Source of the DNA: Sulfuricellaceae bacterium
Lineage (GTDB): Bacteria > Pseudomonadota > Gammaproteobacteria > Burkholderiales > UBA9220
Direction: 5' to 3'
Assembly (NCBI GenBank): GCA_019911985.1
Contig: JAIOJO010000125.1
Location: forward strand, 1-7,123
DNA: 7,123 nucleotides
This document shows, piece by piece, positions 1 through 6,210 of this stretch. Under the pieces are notes generated by a model that was given only the letters and a program-made list of their open reading frames with translations, made no database searches and was not told the DNA's origin. Positions within the stretch are counted from its first letter, which is position 1; each line of letters opens with the position of its first letter. Position numbers and translations under genes: made by a program.

Positions 1-717
1 ATCCGAATCTTCCGCGAGTATGAACGCGGCGTCGTTTTCACCCTTGGGCGCTTCTGGCAGGTGAAGGGACCCGGTTTGGTGATAATCGTTCCGGCCATCC
101 AGCAGGTGGTCAGGGTCGATCTGCGCACTGTCGTATTGGAGGTGCCTACCCAGGACGTGATCTCGCGGGACAACGTATCCGTAAAAGTCAGCGCAGTAGT
201 TTATTTCCGCGTAGTCGATCCGCAAAAGGCCATTATCCAAGTGGTCGATTTCCTCAACGCCACAAGCCAGTTGGCGCAGACGATGTTGCGGTCGGTGTTG
301 GGCAAACACCTGTTGGACGATATGCTTTCGGAGCGCGAGAGGCTGAACCTGGACATCCAACAAGCGCTGGACGCGCAAACGGATACCTGGGGCATCAAAG
401 TCTCCAACGTCGAAATCAAGCAGGTCGACTTGACCGAATCCATGATACGGGCGATCGCCAGGCAAGCCGAGGCGGAGCGCGAGCGCCGGGCCAAAGTCAT
501 TCATGCGGAAGGCGAGTTGCAGGCTTCGGAAAAGCTGTTCCAGGCGGCCAAGATACTGGCGCAAGAGCCGCAGGCCATTCTGCTGCGCTATCTGGAAACG
601 CTCACCGTGATCGGCGCGGACAAAAACACCACCGTCGTGTTTCCGTTGCCGATGGATCTTGTCGCCCCCTTAATGAAAAAAATGAATCCCGGTACGAACC
701 GGGAGGCGGCCCCCTAG
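1..717 (+). CDS. Slipin (stomatin/SPFH-family membrane protein), 5'-truncated
   Basis: The reading frame is open from the first base to TAG at 715-717, giving 238 visible codons, so the start and the N-terminal membrane segment lie outside the window; slipins are usually about 250-260 residues. The visible part opens with REYERGVVFTLGRF, the classic entry to the SPFH/band-7 domain, and continues with VPTQDVISRDNVSVKVSAVV (visible residues about 49-68), a slipin signature. A charged helical stretch, QAEAERERRAKVIHAEGE (about 155-171), is the usual oligomerisation coiled coil, and the end, TVVFPLPMDL, is typical of the family. Slipins form inner-membrane oligomers linked to lipid microdomains and are often encoded beside an NfeD-type protein; any such partner would be upstream and is not visible. 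The HD-GYP gene follows within about 30 bases with no terminator, suggesting co-transcription. Family assignment is secure; the cellular role here is inferred. Confidence 0.93.
   Translation: MRIFREYERGVVFTLGRFWQVKGPGLVIIVPAIQQVVRVDLRTVVLEVPTQDVISRDNVSVKVSAVVYFRVVDPQKAIIQVVDFLNATSQLAQTMLRSVLGKHLLDDMLSERERLNLDIQQALDAQTDTWGIKVSNVEIKQVDLTESMIRAIARQAEAERERRAKVIHAEGELQASEKLFQAAKILAQEPQAILLRYLETLTVIGADKNTTVVFPLPMDLVAPLMKKMNPGTNREAAP
687..704 (+). promoter_or_regulatory. Stem-loop at the slipin 3' end
   Basis: A perfect 7-bp inverted repeat (TCCCGGT / ACCGGGA) with a 4-base loop (ACGA) lies in the last codons of the slipin gene. No T-tract follows, so it is not a convincing Rho-independent terminator. 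It ends about 20 bases before the purine-rich ribosome-binding region of the next gene and could affect mRNA stability or translational coupling. The structure is seen in the sequence; the function is speculative. Confidence 0.4.
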
Positions 718-722
718 ACCGC

Positions 723-729
723 GGGAGGG
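723..729 (+). promoter_or_regulatory. Shine-Dalgarno-like GGGAGGG upstream of the HD-GYP gene
   Basis: A strong purine match to the 16S tail sits just after the slipin stop. It directly abuts a possible GTG start at 729, which leaves no spacer, and is 14 bases from ATG at 744, which is long but usable. This favours the ATG. Neither arrangement is ideal. Confidence 0.45.
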
Positions 730-743
730 TGCCGTCGAACAGC

Positions 744-1493
744 ATGAATAAAAAACGTAAAACGCATCCTGCTTCGCCGGGCACGGCTTGTTCCGCCTGC
801 GGTGCGGTTTCGCATGGTCGCCAATATGCCCGAGCGGGGGATCGCCATCTTTGCGAGCATTGTTTTCTCGATGGCCGCAAGATGTTGGTTGGATTGGAGA
901 GCGATCCCTACGAAATGTTCGTCGAATCGCTTGCCGAGGCGCTGGACTTGCGGGAGCGCGAAACCGGACTCCATTCCAAGCGGGTTGCCGCGCATACCCT
1001 GCTGCTGGCGCGCCATTTCTACCGCGGAATGAAGGATCTGCGGGAAATCTACTGGGGCAGTCTGCTCCACGATATCGGCAAAATCGGCGTTCCCGATGCC
1101 GTGCTGCTCAAGCCCGGCAAGCTGACGGCGGAAGAGTGGCTCATCATGCAGCAGCACCCGCGCAACGGCCACGCGATCCTGCAAAAGCTTTCCCACCTCG
1201 CCATGGCGGCGGAAATCGTGCTTTGCCACGAGGAGCGCTATGATGGTTCGGGCTACCCCGCCGGGCTGAAGGGCGAGGCGATTCCACTGCCGTCCAGGCT
1301 CTTTGCGGTCATCGACACGCTAGACGCGATGACCTTCGACCGCCCCTACCGCAAGGCCATGCCCTTCGATGCCGCGAAAGCGGAAATCCTTCGCATGTCC
1401 GGCAGCCAGTTCGATCCCCAGGCCGTCGAGACTTTCCTGCGGGAAGAGGAAACGCTGCGGGAGATGACCGTGCTGGAATTTCCTGGAGAATGA
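744..1493 (+). CDS. HD-GYP domain protein (probable c-di-GMP phosphodiesterase) with N-terminal CxxC zinc-ribbon-like segment
   Basis: Encodes 249 residues from ATG 744; an in-frame GTG at 729 would add five residues but lacks a usable ribosome-binding spacer. Residues 16-40 hold two CxxC pairs (C16/C19 and C37/C40), a likely zinc-ribbon-like knuckle. The rest is an HD-GYP domain: HSKRV at 77-81, the catalytic LLHDIGKIGVPD with H109/D110, QQHPRNGH around H138, the GYP motif HEERYDGSGYP at 162-172, and a conserved Asp in VIDTLDAM at 191. HD-GYP proteins hydrolyse cyclic-di-GMP to pGpG or GMP using two or three metal ions. Two departures from consensus are visible: the usual HHE of the GYP motif reads HEE (E163), and the usual DAMTSDRPYR has Phe for Ser. 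There is no receiver, PAS or membrane segment, so any input probably comes through the Cys segment. It lies just downstream of slipin and converges on the protease gene. The domain call is firm; activity depends on tolerance of the E163 change. Confidence 0.92.
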   Translation: MNKKRKTHPASPGTACSACGAVSHGRQYARAGDRHLCEHCFLDGRKMLVGLESDPYEMFVESLAEALDLRERETGLHSKRVAAHTLLLARHFYRGMKDLREIYWGSLLHDIGKIGVPDAVLLKPGKLTAEEWLIMQQHPRNGHAILQKLSHLAMAAEIVLCHEERYDGSGYPAGLKGEAIPLPSRLFAVIDTLDAMTFDRPYRKAMPFDAAKAEILRMSGSQFDPQAVETFLREEETLREMTVLEFPGE

Positions 1494-1607
1494 GCTGCCG
1501 CGTGCTTGGGGCTTAGTTACAAGCCGCTTCGGCATATCCTTGGCGCGAGCAATGGCAGTCGCTCAGACAGAATAGAGGGTGCGTGCAAGTAGGCAACAAT
1601 AGAGGGA
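1494..1607. other. Convergent intergenic region with no clear terminator
   Basis: These 114 bases separate two converging genes. A 5-bp stem (GGCTT 1510-1514 / AAGCC 1521-1525) overlaps a second small one (GCCG-CTT-CGGC, about 1523-1533). Neither is followed by a T-run in either direction, so I cannot support a Rho-independent terminator. The only other pattern is the short direct repeat listed separately. Confidence 0.5.
1571..1606. repeat. Pair of 9-bp direct repeats (AATAGAGGG)
   Basis: AATAGAGGG occurs at 1571-1579 and 1598-1606, a 27-base period, immediately beyond the 3' end of the protease gene. It may be chance or a trace of local slippage. No function can be assigned. Confidence 0.4.
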
Positions 1608-4600
1608 TCACCGGCACCCGGCCTTCGTGTACCACGACGAAACCGCACCGAGGTCCGTCATGCGGTCGGCAGAAAGCGGGCCGAGGTAATAGAGGTGATC
1701 GTCGCTGGAGGATAAGCTCAGGTAGGCACGGGTTGTCGAATAAAAGCGATAGTTATAAATTTCCTGCGTTTCCGTATTGACTCCGCTGGGGGAAAATAAA
1801 TCGGGGTGGGCGTTTTCGGCCCAGGTGAAAAGGCAGTCCAGTGGTGTTGGGGTAACGACGGCTGGCGGTGCGGCAAGTACTGGCACCTGGCTCGTGCCGA
1901 GGTCGAGGAAGCCTTGTGCGCTTGGCCCGACCACTCTGACTGGGGTTGTGGCGCTTGTAGTCGTATTGTTGCCGATCTGTCCATCCATATTATCCCCCCA
2001 CACCCATGCGCTTCCGTCTATTTCCAGCGCGAGGCTATCATCTCCACCAGAGGAGATGGTGGAGACGTCGGTCAAACCCAAAACGGGCGTGGGAGTACTC
2101 GAGCAGGGAATGTTTTTTCGGCCGAAAACGCTAGTGCAGACACTCGCGCTTGCATAACCTAGCTGCCCTTTGCTATTCCATCCCCATGCCCATACCGTGC
2201 CGTCCGATCTCAGCGCGAGACTATGGTTGTCTCCGGCGGCAATGGCAACTACGCCGGTAAGTCCTGGAACAGGTTTCGGTACGGACGAATTGCTTGTTGT
2301 TCCGTCCCCGAGTTGTCCGCCATCGTTCAAGCCCCACGTCCACACGGTTCCGTCCGCTCTTAGCGCGAGCACATGATAAGAACCTGATGCGACTGCAAGC
2401 ACTTTGTCGAGCCTGGCAACTTTTATCGGGGTTTTCGAGCAGTTGTCCATATAGGGCACTCCAAATACATGGTACGAACATTGATCGTTCGTAACCGTAC
2501 CGAGTTGCCCATATTTATTGCTACCCCAGGCCATCACGGTGCCGTCTTGCAATAAGGCGATCATGTGTAATCCCCCGACTGCAATCGCCTTGGCGCTTGT
2601 AATCCCCGTGGCTTGAACCGGGGTCGATGAGGCCGTGCCGTTGCTGCCGTCTCCAAGTTGCAGTGCTTCGTCTCCGCCCCATGACCAGACCGTTCCGTCC
2701 GCCTTCAGTGCGGCCGAGAAACCCTCGCCCGCCGCCAAGGCACTCACCCCGCTGATGCCGCTGACTTGCGTGGGGGGCATCCCGAGGAAGGCGACCGTTC
2801 CGGTTCCCAGTGCCCCGTTTAGGCTGCTTCCCCATGACCAGACGGTGCCATCGGCTTTCAGCGCCAAGACATGGTAACTGGCCGAAAGACCGATTACTTC
2901 GGAAACGCCGACAATTTTTACGGGTGTATAGCTGTAAGGATAATAGGTGCTCTTGCCTAGAGAGTCATACCGGTTATTGCCCCAGCCCCACACCGTCCCG
3001 TCCGACCTGAGCCCCAGCGAGAAAAGTATGCCCGCTGCTACAAGGGGTTTAGTTTTAATTATCGGGATAGATTTGACCATGATCGCGATTTTGTCTGTAA
3101 CAGTGGCCCCATTTTCGGTAAACCTCACCGTAAGCGATATGGGCGTGTCTCCTATTGCTTCGCTGGTAAATATATTTCCGTTTTTAAGCGAAAGAAGCTG
3201 ACGGTTCGAGGAAGATATCGAGGCAACGACCGTCTCGCCTGCAACAATGTTTCCGTTATTTAGCGAAGTAAGATTGGGATTCGAGGGGGATACGGCAACG
3301 ACGAGAGCTTTGCTAGAGCCGTCGCTGTAGACGGCAGTTACCGTTCCCATCGGGACGGTTGTGCTTGAATCGACGCTTTGCGGCCACCCGCCGAACGTGA
3401 GCGAGATGGGTATCGGGCCGGCGGGGGCTCCGTTTAGCCACGGCTTGATCGTTTGGTAAGCCACGTCGAACCTGGAAAAACTGGCTGTCTGAAGATGTGT
3501 GCAAACCTGAATAATATCTCCACCGATCACCCCGCCTCGCAGATAGCAGCCCTGAGTGTCGCAGGTGAATAGACCGCCACCACTGCTGCCTGGTTGCAGG
3601 ACGCCTTCGCCGATGCCTATGCTCCACGCGCTAGAAACAGTAATTCCATTCGCTGAGAAGGTCGTGGAGGGGGGCGTATTCACCGCGCCCAAAGCGATTT
3701 TCTTTACATCACCGTAAGGGTGGCCGATGCTGACGATAGGGTACCCGGAAGTCAGTGGATCGCTGTTCCATCCCGAGAAGGACGATCCCGTCGGAGGGGC
3801 GTCATTCAAGAGCAGGAAAGAATAGTCGTTGTCGGAATTGCTGCTGAGGAGTTGCGCCCCGTTGCTGAGCTTGACCTCACCCAACGGTGCTCCGCTATTG
3901 TTGGCGCTACAGCTTGCATATTGCAGATTCCAGAGGGTTACCACGGTATCCGCCACCGCTTGGTTGCCAATGCAGTGGTTTGCCGTGTAAACATAGGGCT
4001 TATGGCTGTGTGCGATGTCCGCCAGCATCGTTCCCGAGCAGGCGTAGGTATTCCCATTCCGAGTGAAGAGAATCTTCATGACGGAGGCCCCGGTGGCTTG
4101 TTGCACGGTGGTTCTTGCACAGGCTATATCCACCGCGCAGCTTGCCGTTTCCGGATAGATGTTGGCGAAGCCATTGCCATTCGCCGACAGCGGATCGGTG
4201 TCGATATGGGACACGACGGGTATGAAAATGTCGCCCTCGCGATAACGATAACCCACGGGGGTGTCCAGCAGGAGCGTCAAGGTGTCACCGTCCGAGATCG
4301 ATGACCACGATAAGCCGTCCAACCGCTTCAACTCCGACTCGGCCTTTCCCGATCCGGAAACGGAGAGTACACGGCCGGGAAATCGGCTGCTGATGGCGAC
4401 GCCGGCACGGACTGAAACGGCGCCGGGGGAATGGATGGTCAGCCTGGTATATTGCCGTTCACCCCTTTTTGTCCACGCCGAATCCAATGCGAGGCCGGGG
4501 AGACCCATTTGTCCGGCCGGGATGTCGACCGCGACGCCGATCTGGTTAGGAAGCTTCGAAGCAAGGGCGGACGCCGGGGGCGCGGGAACGTCCAACCTGG

Positions 4601-4826
4601 TTTCGCTGATGAGCGGGATAAGCACGGCTGAATCCAGAATGGGCGCGGATGCGAATGCATTGTCACTCGCAACGCTGTGAAGGTTCGGGTAAGACTGCTC
4701 CATGTCTGCACTGGCCGGGATGGCTAGCAAGAGACAAAGCAAGACGACTAGCCAGGATAGGGAGAAATCGACTGTGCCTACCCATTTGCCGGCACGCTTC
4801 ACGGGTAATAACTCACGCCAAATCAT
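1608..4826 (-). CDS. Secreted lysyl-endopeptidase-like S1 serine protease with Ig-like linker, seven RCC1 repeats and C-terminal two-Cys module
   Basis: Encodes 1072 residues. Residues 1-40 are a signal peptide (basic n-region, hydrophobic core at about 25-36, AxA-type end ASA|D), so the product is exported. Residues 41 to about 224 look like a propeptide. Residues about 225-465 are a trypsin-fold protease resembling Achromobacter lysyl endopeptidase: catalytic His in TANHC (H284), Asp in DNDYSFLLL (D334), Ser in PGSSGGG (S415). Cysteines 230, 236, 263, 285, 306 and 442 match that enzyme's three disulfides, and C422/C427 are an extra pair. Its Lys-selecting Asp appears replaced (S451), so specificity is uncertain. 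Residues about 472-586 are Ig-like; about 598-967 hold seven RCC1 repeats; 996-1072 form a small module ending at C1071. The start ATG has no clear ribosome-binding site, and GTG at 4802 would give a shorter, more usual signal peptide. All catalytic residues are intact. Protease and propeller calls are firm; substrate and final location are unknown. Confidence 0.9.
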   Translation of the reverse strand: MIWRELLPVKRAGKWVGTVDFSLSWLVVLLCLLLAIPASADMEQSYPNLHSVASDNAFASAPILDSAVLIPLISETRLDVPAPPASALASKLPNQIGVAVDIPAGQMGLPGLALDSAWTKRGERQYTRLTIHSPGAVSVRAGVAISSRFPGRVLSVSGSGKAESELKRLDGLSWSSISDGDTLTLLLDTPVGYRYREGDIFIPVVSHIDTDPLSANGNGFANIYPETASCAVDIACARTTVQQATGASVMKILFTRNGNTYACSGTMLADIAHSHKPYVYTANHCIGNQAVADTVVTLWNLQYASCSANNSGAPLGEVKLSNGAQLLSSNSDNDYSFLLLNDAPPTGSSFSGWNSDPLTSGYPIVSIGHPYGDVKKIALGAVNTPPSTTFSANGITVSSAWSIGIGEGVLQPGSSGGGLFTCDTQGCYLRGGVIGGDIIQVCTHLQTASFSRFDVAYQTIKPWLNGAPAGPIPISLTFGGWPQSVDSSTTVPMGTVTAVYSDGSSKALVVAVSPSNPNLTSLNNGNIVAGETVVASISSSNRQLLSLKNGNIFTSEAIGDTPISLTVRFTENGATVTDKIAIMVKSIPIIKTKPLVAAGILFSLGLRSDGTVWGWGNNRYDSLGKSTYYPYSYTPVKIVGVSEVIGLSASYHVLALKADGTVWSWGSSLNGALGTGTVAFLGMPPTQVSGISGVSALAAGEGFSAALKADGTVWSWGGDEALQLGDGSNGTASSTPVQATGITSAKAIAVGGLHMIALLQDGTVMAWGSNKYGQLGTVTNDQCSYHVFGVPYMDNCSKTPIKVARLDKVLAVASGSYHVLALRADGTVWTWGLNDGGQLGDGTTSNSSVPKPVPGLTGVVAIAAGDNHSLALRSDGTVWAWGWNSKGQLGYASASVCTSVFGRKNIPCSSTPTPVLGLTDVSTISSGGDDSLALEIDGSAWVWGDNMDGQIGNNTTTSATTPVRVVGPSAQGFLDLGTSQVPVLAAPPAVVTPTPLDCLFTWAENAHPDLFSPSGVNTETQEIYNYRFYSTTRAYLSLSSSDDHLYYLGPLSADRMTDLGAVSSWYTKAGCR
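1611..1841 (-). other. C-terminal two-cysteine module of the protease
   Basis: Residues 996-1072, after a Pro/Val/Ala-rich linker (about 981-995), form a compact segment starting DCLFTWAENAHPDLF, with a Tyr-rich middle (YNYRFYSTTRAYLSLS, then DDHLYYLGP) and ending in GCR. C998 and C1071 bracket it and probably form a disulfide. From memory, similar tails end otherwise unrelated secreted proteins of beta- and gammaproteobacteria; I cannot name the family. A role in sorting or surface attachment is inference. Confidence 0.55.
1926..3035 (-). repeat. Seven RCC1 repeats (predicted seven-bladed beta-propeller)
   Basis: The strand motif DGTVWxWG or a close variant starts at residues 609, 659, 710, 761, 825, 875 and 937 of the protease. 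Spacing is 50-51 residues except for two longer steps (64 and 62) caused by cysteine-containing loop insertions. Most repeats also carry (L/A)AL(R/K)(A/S)DGTVW. Seven units match the usual closed RCC1 propeller, as in eukaryotic RCC1 and bacterial BLIP-II, so the array looks complete. The repeats also show as imperfect DNA repeats, a possible site of recombination or assembly error. Confidence 0.88.
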
Positions 4827-5043
4827 CGGTAAAGCGGTTCCATGTTGCCGCCATTTTTCTGTAATTCTGCAATTAGGCCGGTTTTTTTAAAATAAATAGC
4901 TTTGCCGAATTATGGCACTGGCAGAATAACTTGCCTAGCATTCAGGGCAGAGCCGGATAACCTCTGTTCCCCATTTTTCAGCGCATATTATTTTGCAAAC
5001 CAGCCTCGGTGCTTATTTACGGACGAGCTCTAAAGCTTGACCG
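4827..5043. other. AT-rich intergenic region upstream of the protease gene
   Basis: 217 bases between two - strand genes, visibly richer in A/T than the coding flanks, including a poly-T run at 4882-4888. It holds a candidate promoter for the protease gene and one copy of a degenerate repeat (5005-5031) that recurs near 5884-5919. A small hairpin (GTCAG 5043-5047 / CTGAC 5053-5057) overlaps the stop codon of the upstream gene but has no U-tract. I see no gene here. Confidence 0.5.
4909..4937 (-). promoter_or_regulatory. Candidate sigma70-type promoter for the protease gene
   Basis: On the - strand, TAGGCA (4932-4937, four of six to TTGACA) is separated by 17 bases from CATAAT (4909-4914, five of six to TATAAT). 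Transcription would begin near 4901, leaving a leader of about 75 bases before the start codon. In AT-rich DNA such matches arise by chance. Confidence 0.25.
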
Positions 5044-5397
5044 TCAGTCCTGCTGACCTTCTAAAAGAGTGGCCGTTGTCTGGGCTGTCTTTTTGTCTAT
5101 ATCAAACTGCACTTCACAGTATTCAGGCTGTTCGCACACGGGTGTCGGGTCGTCGGCACAACAACTCCCGGCAATGATTCCGGCATAGAAAATCCCGGTT
5201 TTTGCATGAATGAAATTGGGTGATTCCGTGATCCTGAGAGTCACCACGCCGATCTCGGCGTCGCTGACATAGCTGCTGTGCGACAAGCCTGCCTGCAAGG
5301 GAAGCAGCTCCGCGTCTATGTTTTGTATCTCATCCTTTAAGACGTCCTCAAAATCAGGCGTTCCCCAGGCTTCTAATGCTTTAAGCAATGTAATCAT
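5044..5397 (-). CDS. Small conserved cysteine-containing protein of unknown function
   Basis: Encodes 117 residues with no signal peptide or membrane helix, so probably cytoplasmic. The first half has a helical, acidic start (MITLLKALEAWGTPDFEDVL) and LPLQAGLSHSSYV at 32-44. The second half has a beta-like stretch (TGIFYAGIIAGSCCADDPTP, 67-86) and EYCEVQFDID at 92-101. Cysteines 79, 80, 88 and 94, with nearby acidic residues, could form a metal or redox site. From memory, similar short proteins with CADDPTP and EYCEV motifs occur in other proteobacteria without an established function, so none is given here. The ribosome-binding site is weak (GGCGGGA about 8 bases before ATG). The DUF1330 gene lies 93 bases upstream on the same strand and may share its transcript. 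Good amino-acid composition and recognisable motifs make it a real gene. Confidence 0.72.
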   Translation of the reverse strand: MITLLKALEAWGTPDFEDVLKDEIQNIDAELLPLQAGLSHSSYVSDAEIGVVTLRITESPNFIHAKTGIFYAGIIAGSCCADDPTPVCEQPEYCEVQFDIDKKTAQTTATLLEGQQD

Positions 5398-5438
5398 TGG
5401 GTTTTCCCGCCATAAACGCTATCGTGCCCGAATGCGTG

Positions 5439-5467
5439 ATCCGGCATCCTATTCTTGGGCGCCGGAT
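5439..5467. repeat. 7-bp inverted repeat between the two small genes
   Basis: ATCCGGC (5439-5445) and GCCGGAT (5461-5467) form a perfect 7-bp stem around a 15-base loop in the 93-base gap between the DUF1330 gene and the small cysteine protein gene. No T-run follows on either strand. It could be an attenuating or mRNA-processing hairpin within an operon, or chance. Confidence 0.35.
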
Positions 5468-5490
5468 AGAGGGGGTTGCAAGGGCTGCAA

Positions 5491-5796
5491 TCAGGAGGGC
5501 TGCGGTCCATCGTAACCCTCGACGATTACAAGATCGATGGTCGATGCAGGCAACCTAAGTTTGACTGCAGCTTGGTACTCCGGTGAGTTCCAGCAATCGA
5601 GAGCGGCTTGATAAGACGGAAATTCGACTATGGTGTTGCGTGTCCTAGTCGTTCCTTCCGGCGTAGAGAATTGCCCTGCGCGGGCTAGGAACCGGGCGCC
5701 GTACTTCTTGAGCGCTTCTGTGTTGGCTGCTGCGTATGCTTTGAACTGTTCTTGGTCGGTCACATCGACTCTAACAATCCAATACCCCTTAGACAT
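5491..5796 (-). CDS. DUF1330 family protein
   Basis: Encodes 101 residues, about the usual length for the family (roughly 95-100). It shows the DUF1330 pattern throughout: KGYWIVRVDVTD at 3-14, a helix with YAAANTEALKKYGARFLARA at about 21-40, FPSYQAALDCWNSPEYQAA at about 60-78, and the ending IDLVIVEGYDG at 87-97. DUF1330 proteins are dimeric alpha/beta-barrel (ferredoxin-like fold) proteins, cytoplasmic and mostly uncharacterised, so no reaction is assigned. The start is well fixed by AGGAG seven bases or so upstream of ATG. It heads a run of three - strand genes; the small cysteine protein follows after 93 bases and may be co-transcribed. An inverted repeat 80-115 bases upstream may carry its regulation. 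Confidence 0.9.
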   Translation of the reverse strand: MSKGYWIVRVDVTDQEQFKAYAAANTEALKKYGARFLARAGQFSTPEGTTRTRNTIVEFPSYQAALDCWNSPEYQAAVKLRLPASTIDLVIVEGYDGPQPS

Positions 5797-5802
5797 AAAT
5801 TT

Positions 5803-5807
5803 CTCCT
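5803..5807 (-). promoter_or_regulatory. Ribosome-binding site of the DUF1330 gene
   Basis: AGGAG on the - strand ends six bases before the ATG (complement of 5794-5796), near-ideal spacing. It is the clearest Shine-Dalgarno site among the - strand genes here and supports the chosen start. Confidence 0.8.
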
Positions 5808-5873
5808 ATCGAACTTTCGGGTTCAGGTACTGCAAAATCATCCAATATTTTTGGGCTTTGCTTCATTTTATAA

Positions 5874-5912
5874 GTCCTTGCCGCTCGGCTCACCGTTTTA
5901 TTTTGCAAGGAC
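5874..5912. promoter_or_regulatory. 8-bp inverted repeat upstream of the DUF1330 gene (possible operator)
   Basis: GTCCTTGC (5874-5881) and GCAAGGAC (5905-5912) form a perfect 8-bp inverted repeat around a 23-base centre that itself holds a small CGG-CTCA-CCG hairpin (5886-5895). On the - strand the inner arm abuts a TATAAA box (5867-5872), five of six to a -10 element, with no -35 match at normal spacing. A regulator site at an activator-dependent promoter would fit. No T-tract follows, so a terminator is unlikely. Confidence 0.35.
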
Positions 5913-6204
5913 AAGCTCTTAGTATTTTAACCTGGCCTCTAGCTTCGCAATTTTGGTGCGCCTCAGCGGTAGGTGGCGTGGATATCGTTTTGCATGGCCT
6001 GACCCCGAGGTACCTCCCGGTCAAGGCGACGCGAGCGGCGAGTCCAGGCACGGATCGGGAGCGGAGCTTTCCCTGCCTGAAACTCGACTGGGCTGCGTTC
6101 GAGGATGAGGCGCGGGCAGGCTGGATCGCTTATTATCGGGAACCGCCGCAAGCCGCAGCGAGGGAGGGCACCCTCGACCGTGATGCGGACGATAGCGATC
6201 AACG

Positions 6205-6210
6205 AAGGAA
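6205..6210 (+). promoter_or_regulatory. Ribosome-binding site of malQ
   Basis: AAGGAA ends four bases before ATG 6215. This is a slightly tight but reasonable Shine-Dalgarno site and supports that ATG over the in-frame upstream open sequence. A nearer ATG at 6211 is out of frame and stops after four codons. Confidence 0.6.

Noticed and set aside
729..743. GTG start for the HD-GYP gene, five codons earlier
   Set aside because: The ribosome-binding sequence abuts the GTG with no spacer; ATG 744 is more plausible, though not certain.
714..1229. - strand open frame of 171 codons opposite the HD-GYP gene
   Set aside because: It is antisense to a well-supported HD-GYP domain and its translation shows no family features.
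1926..3035. Repeated DNA blocks resembling a tandem or CRISPR-like array
   Set aside because: The period of about 150 bases and the in-frame DGTVWxWG pattern show these are RCC1 protein repeats.
3720..4304. + strand open frame of 194 codons
   Set aside because: It is antisense to the protease catalytic domain, whose triad and disulfide cysteines are plainly encoded on the other strand.
4709..4826. Frameshift or split between the protease and RCC1 parts
   Set aside because: The frame is continuous from 4826 to 1608 with linker and Ig-like sequence between the parts, so a natural fusion is the simpler reading.
4870..4890. Possible Rho-independent terminator (GGCCGG followed by seven T) on the + strand
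   Set aside because: There is no real stem before the T-run, and no + strand gene ends here.
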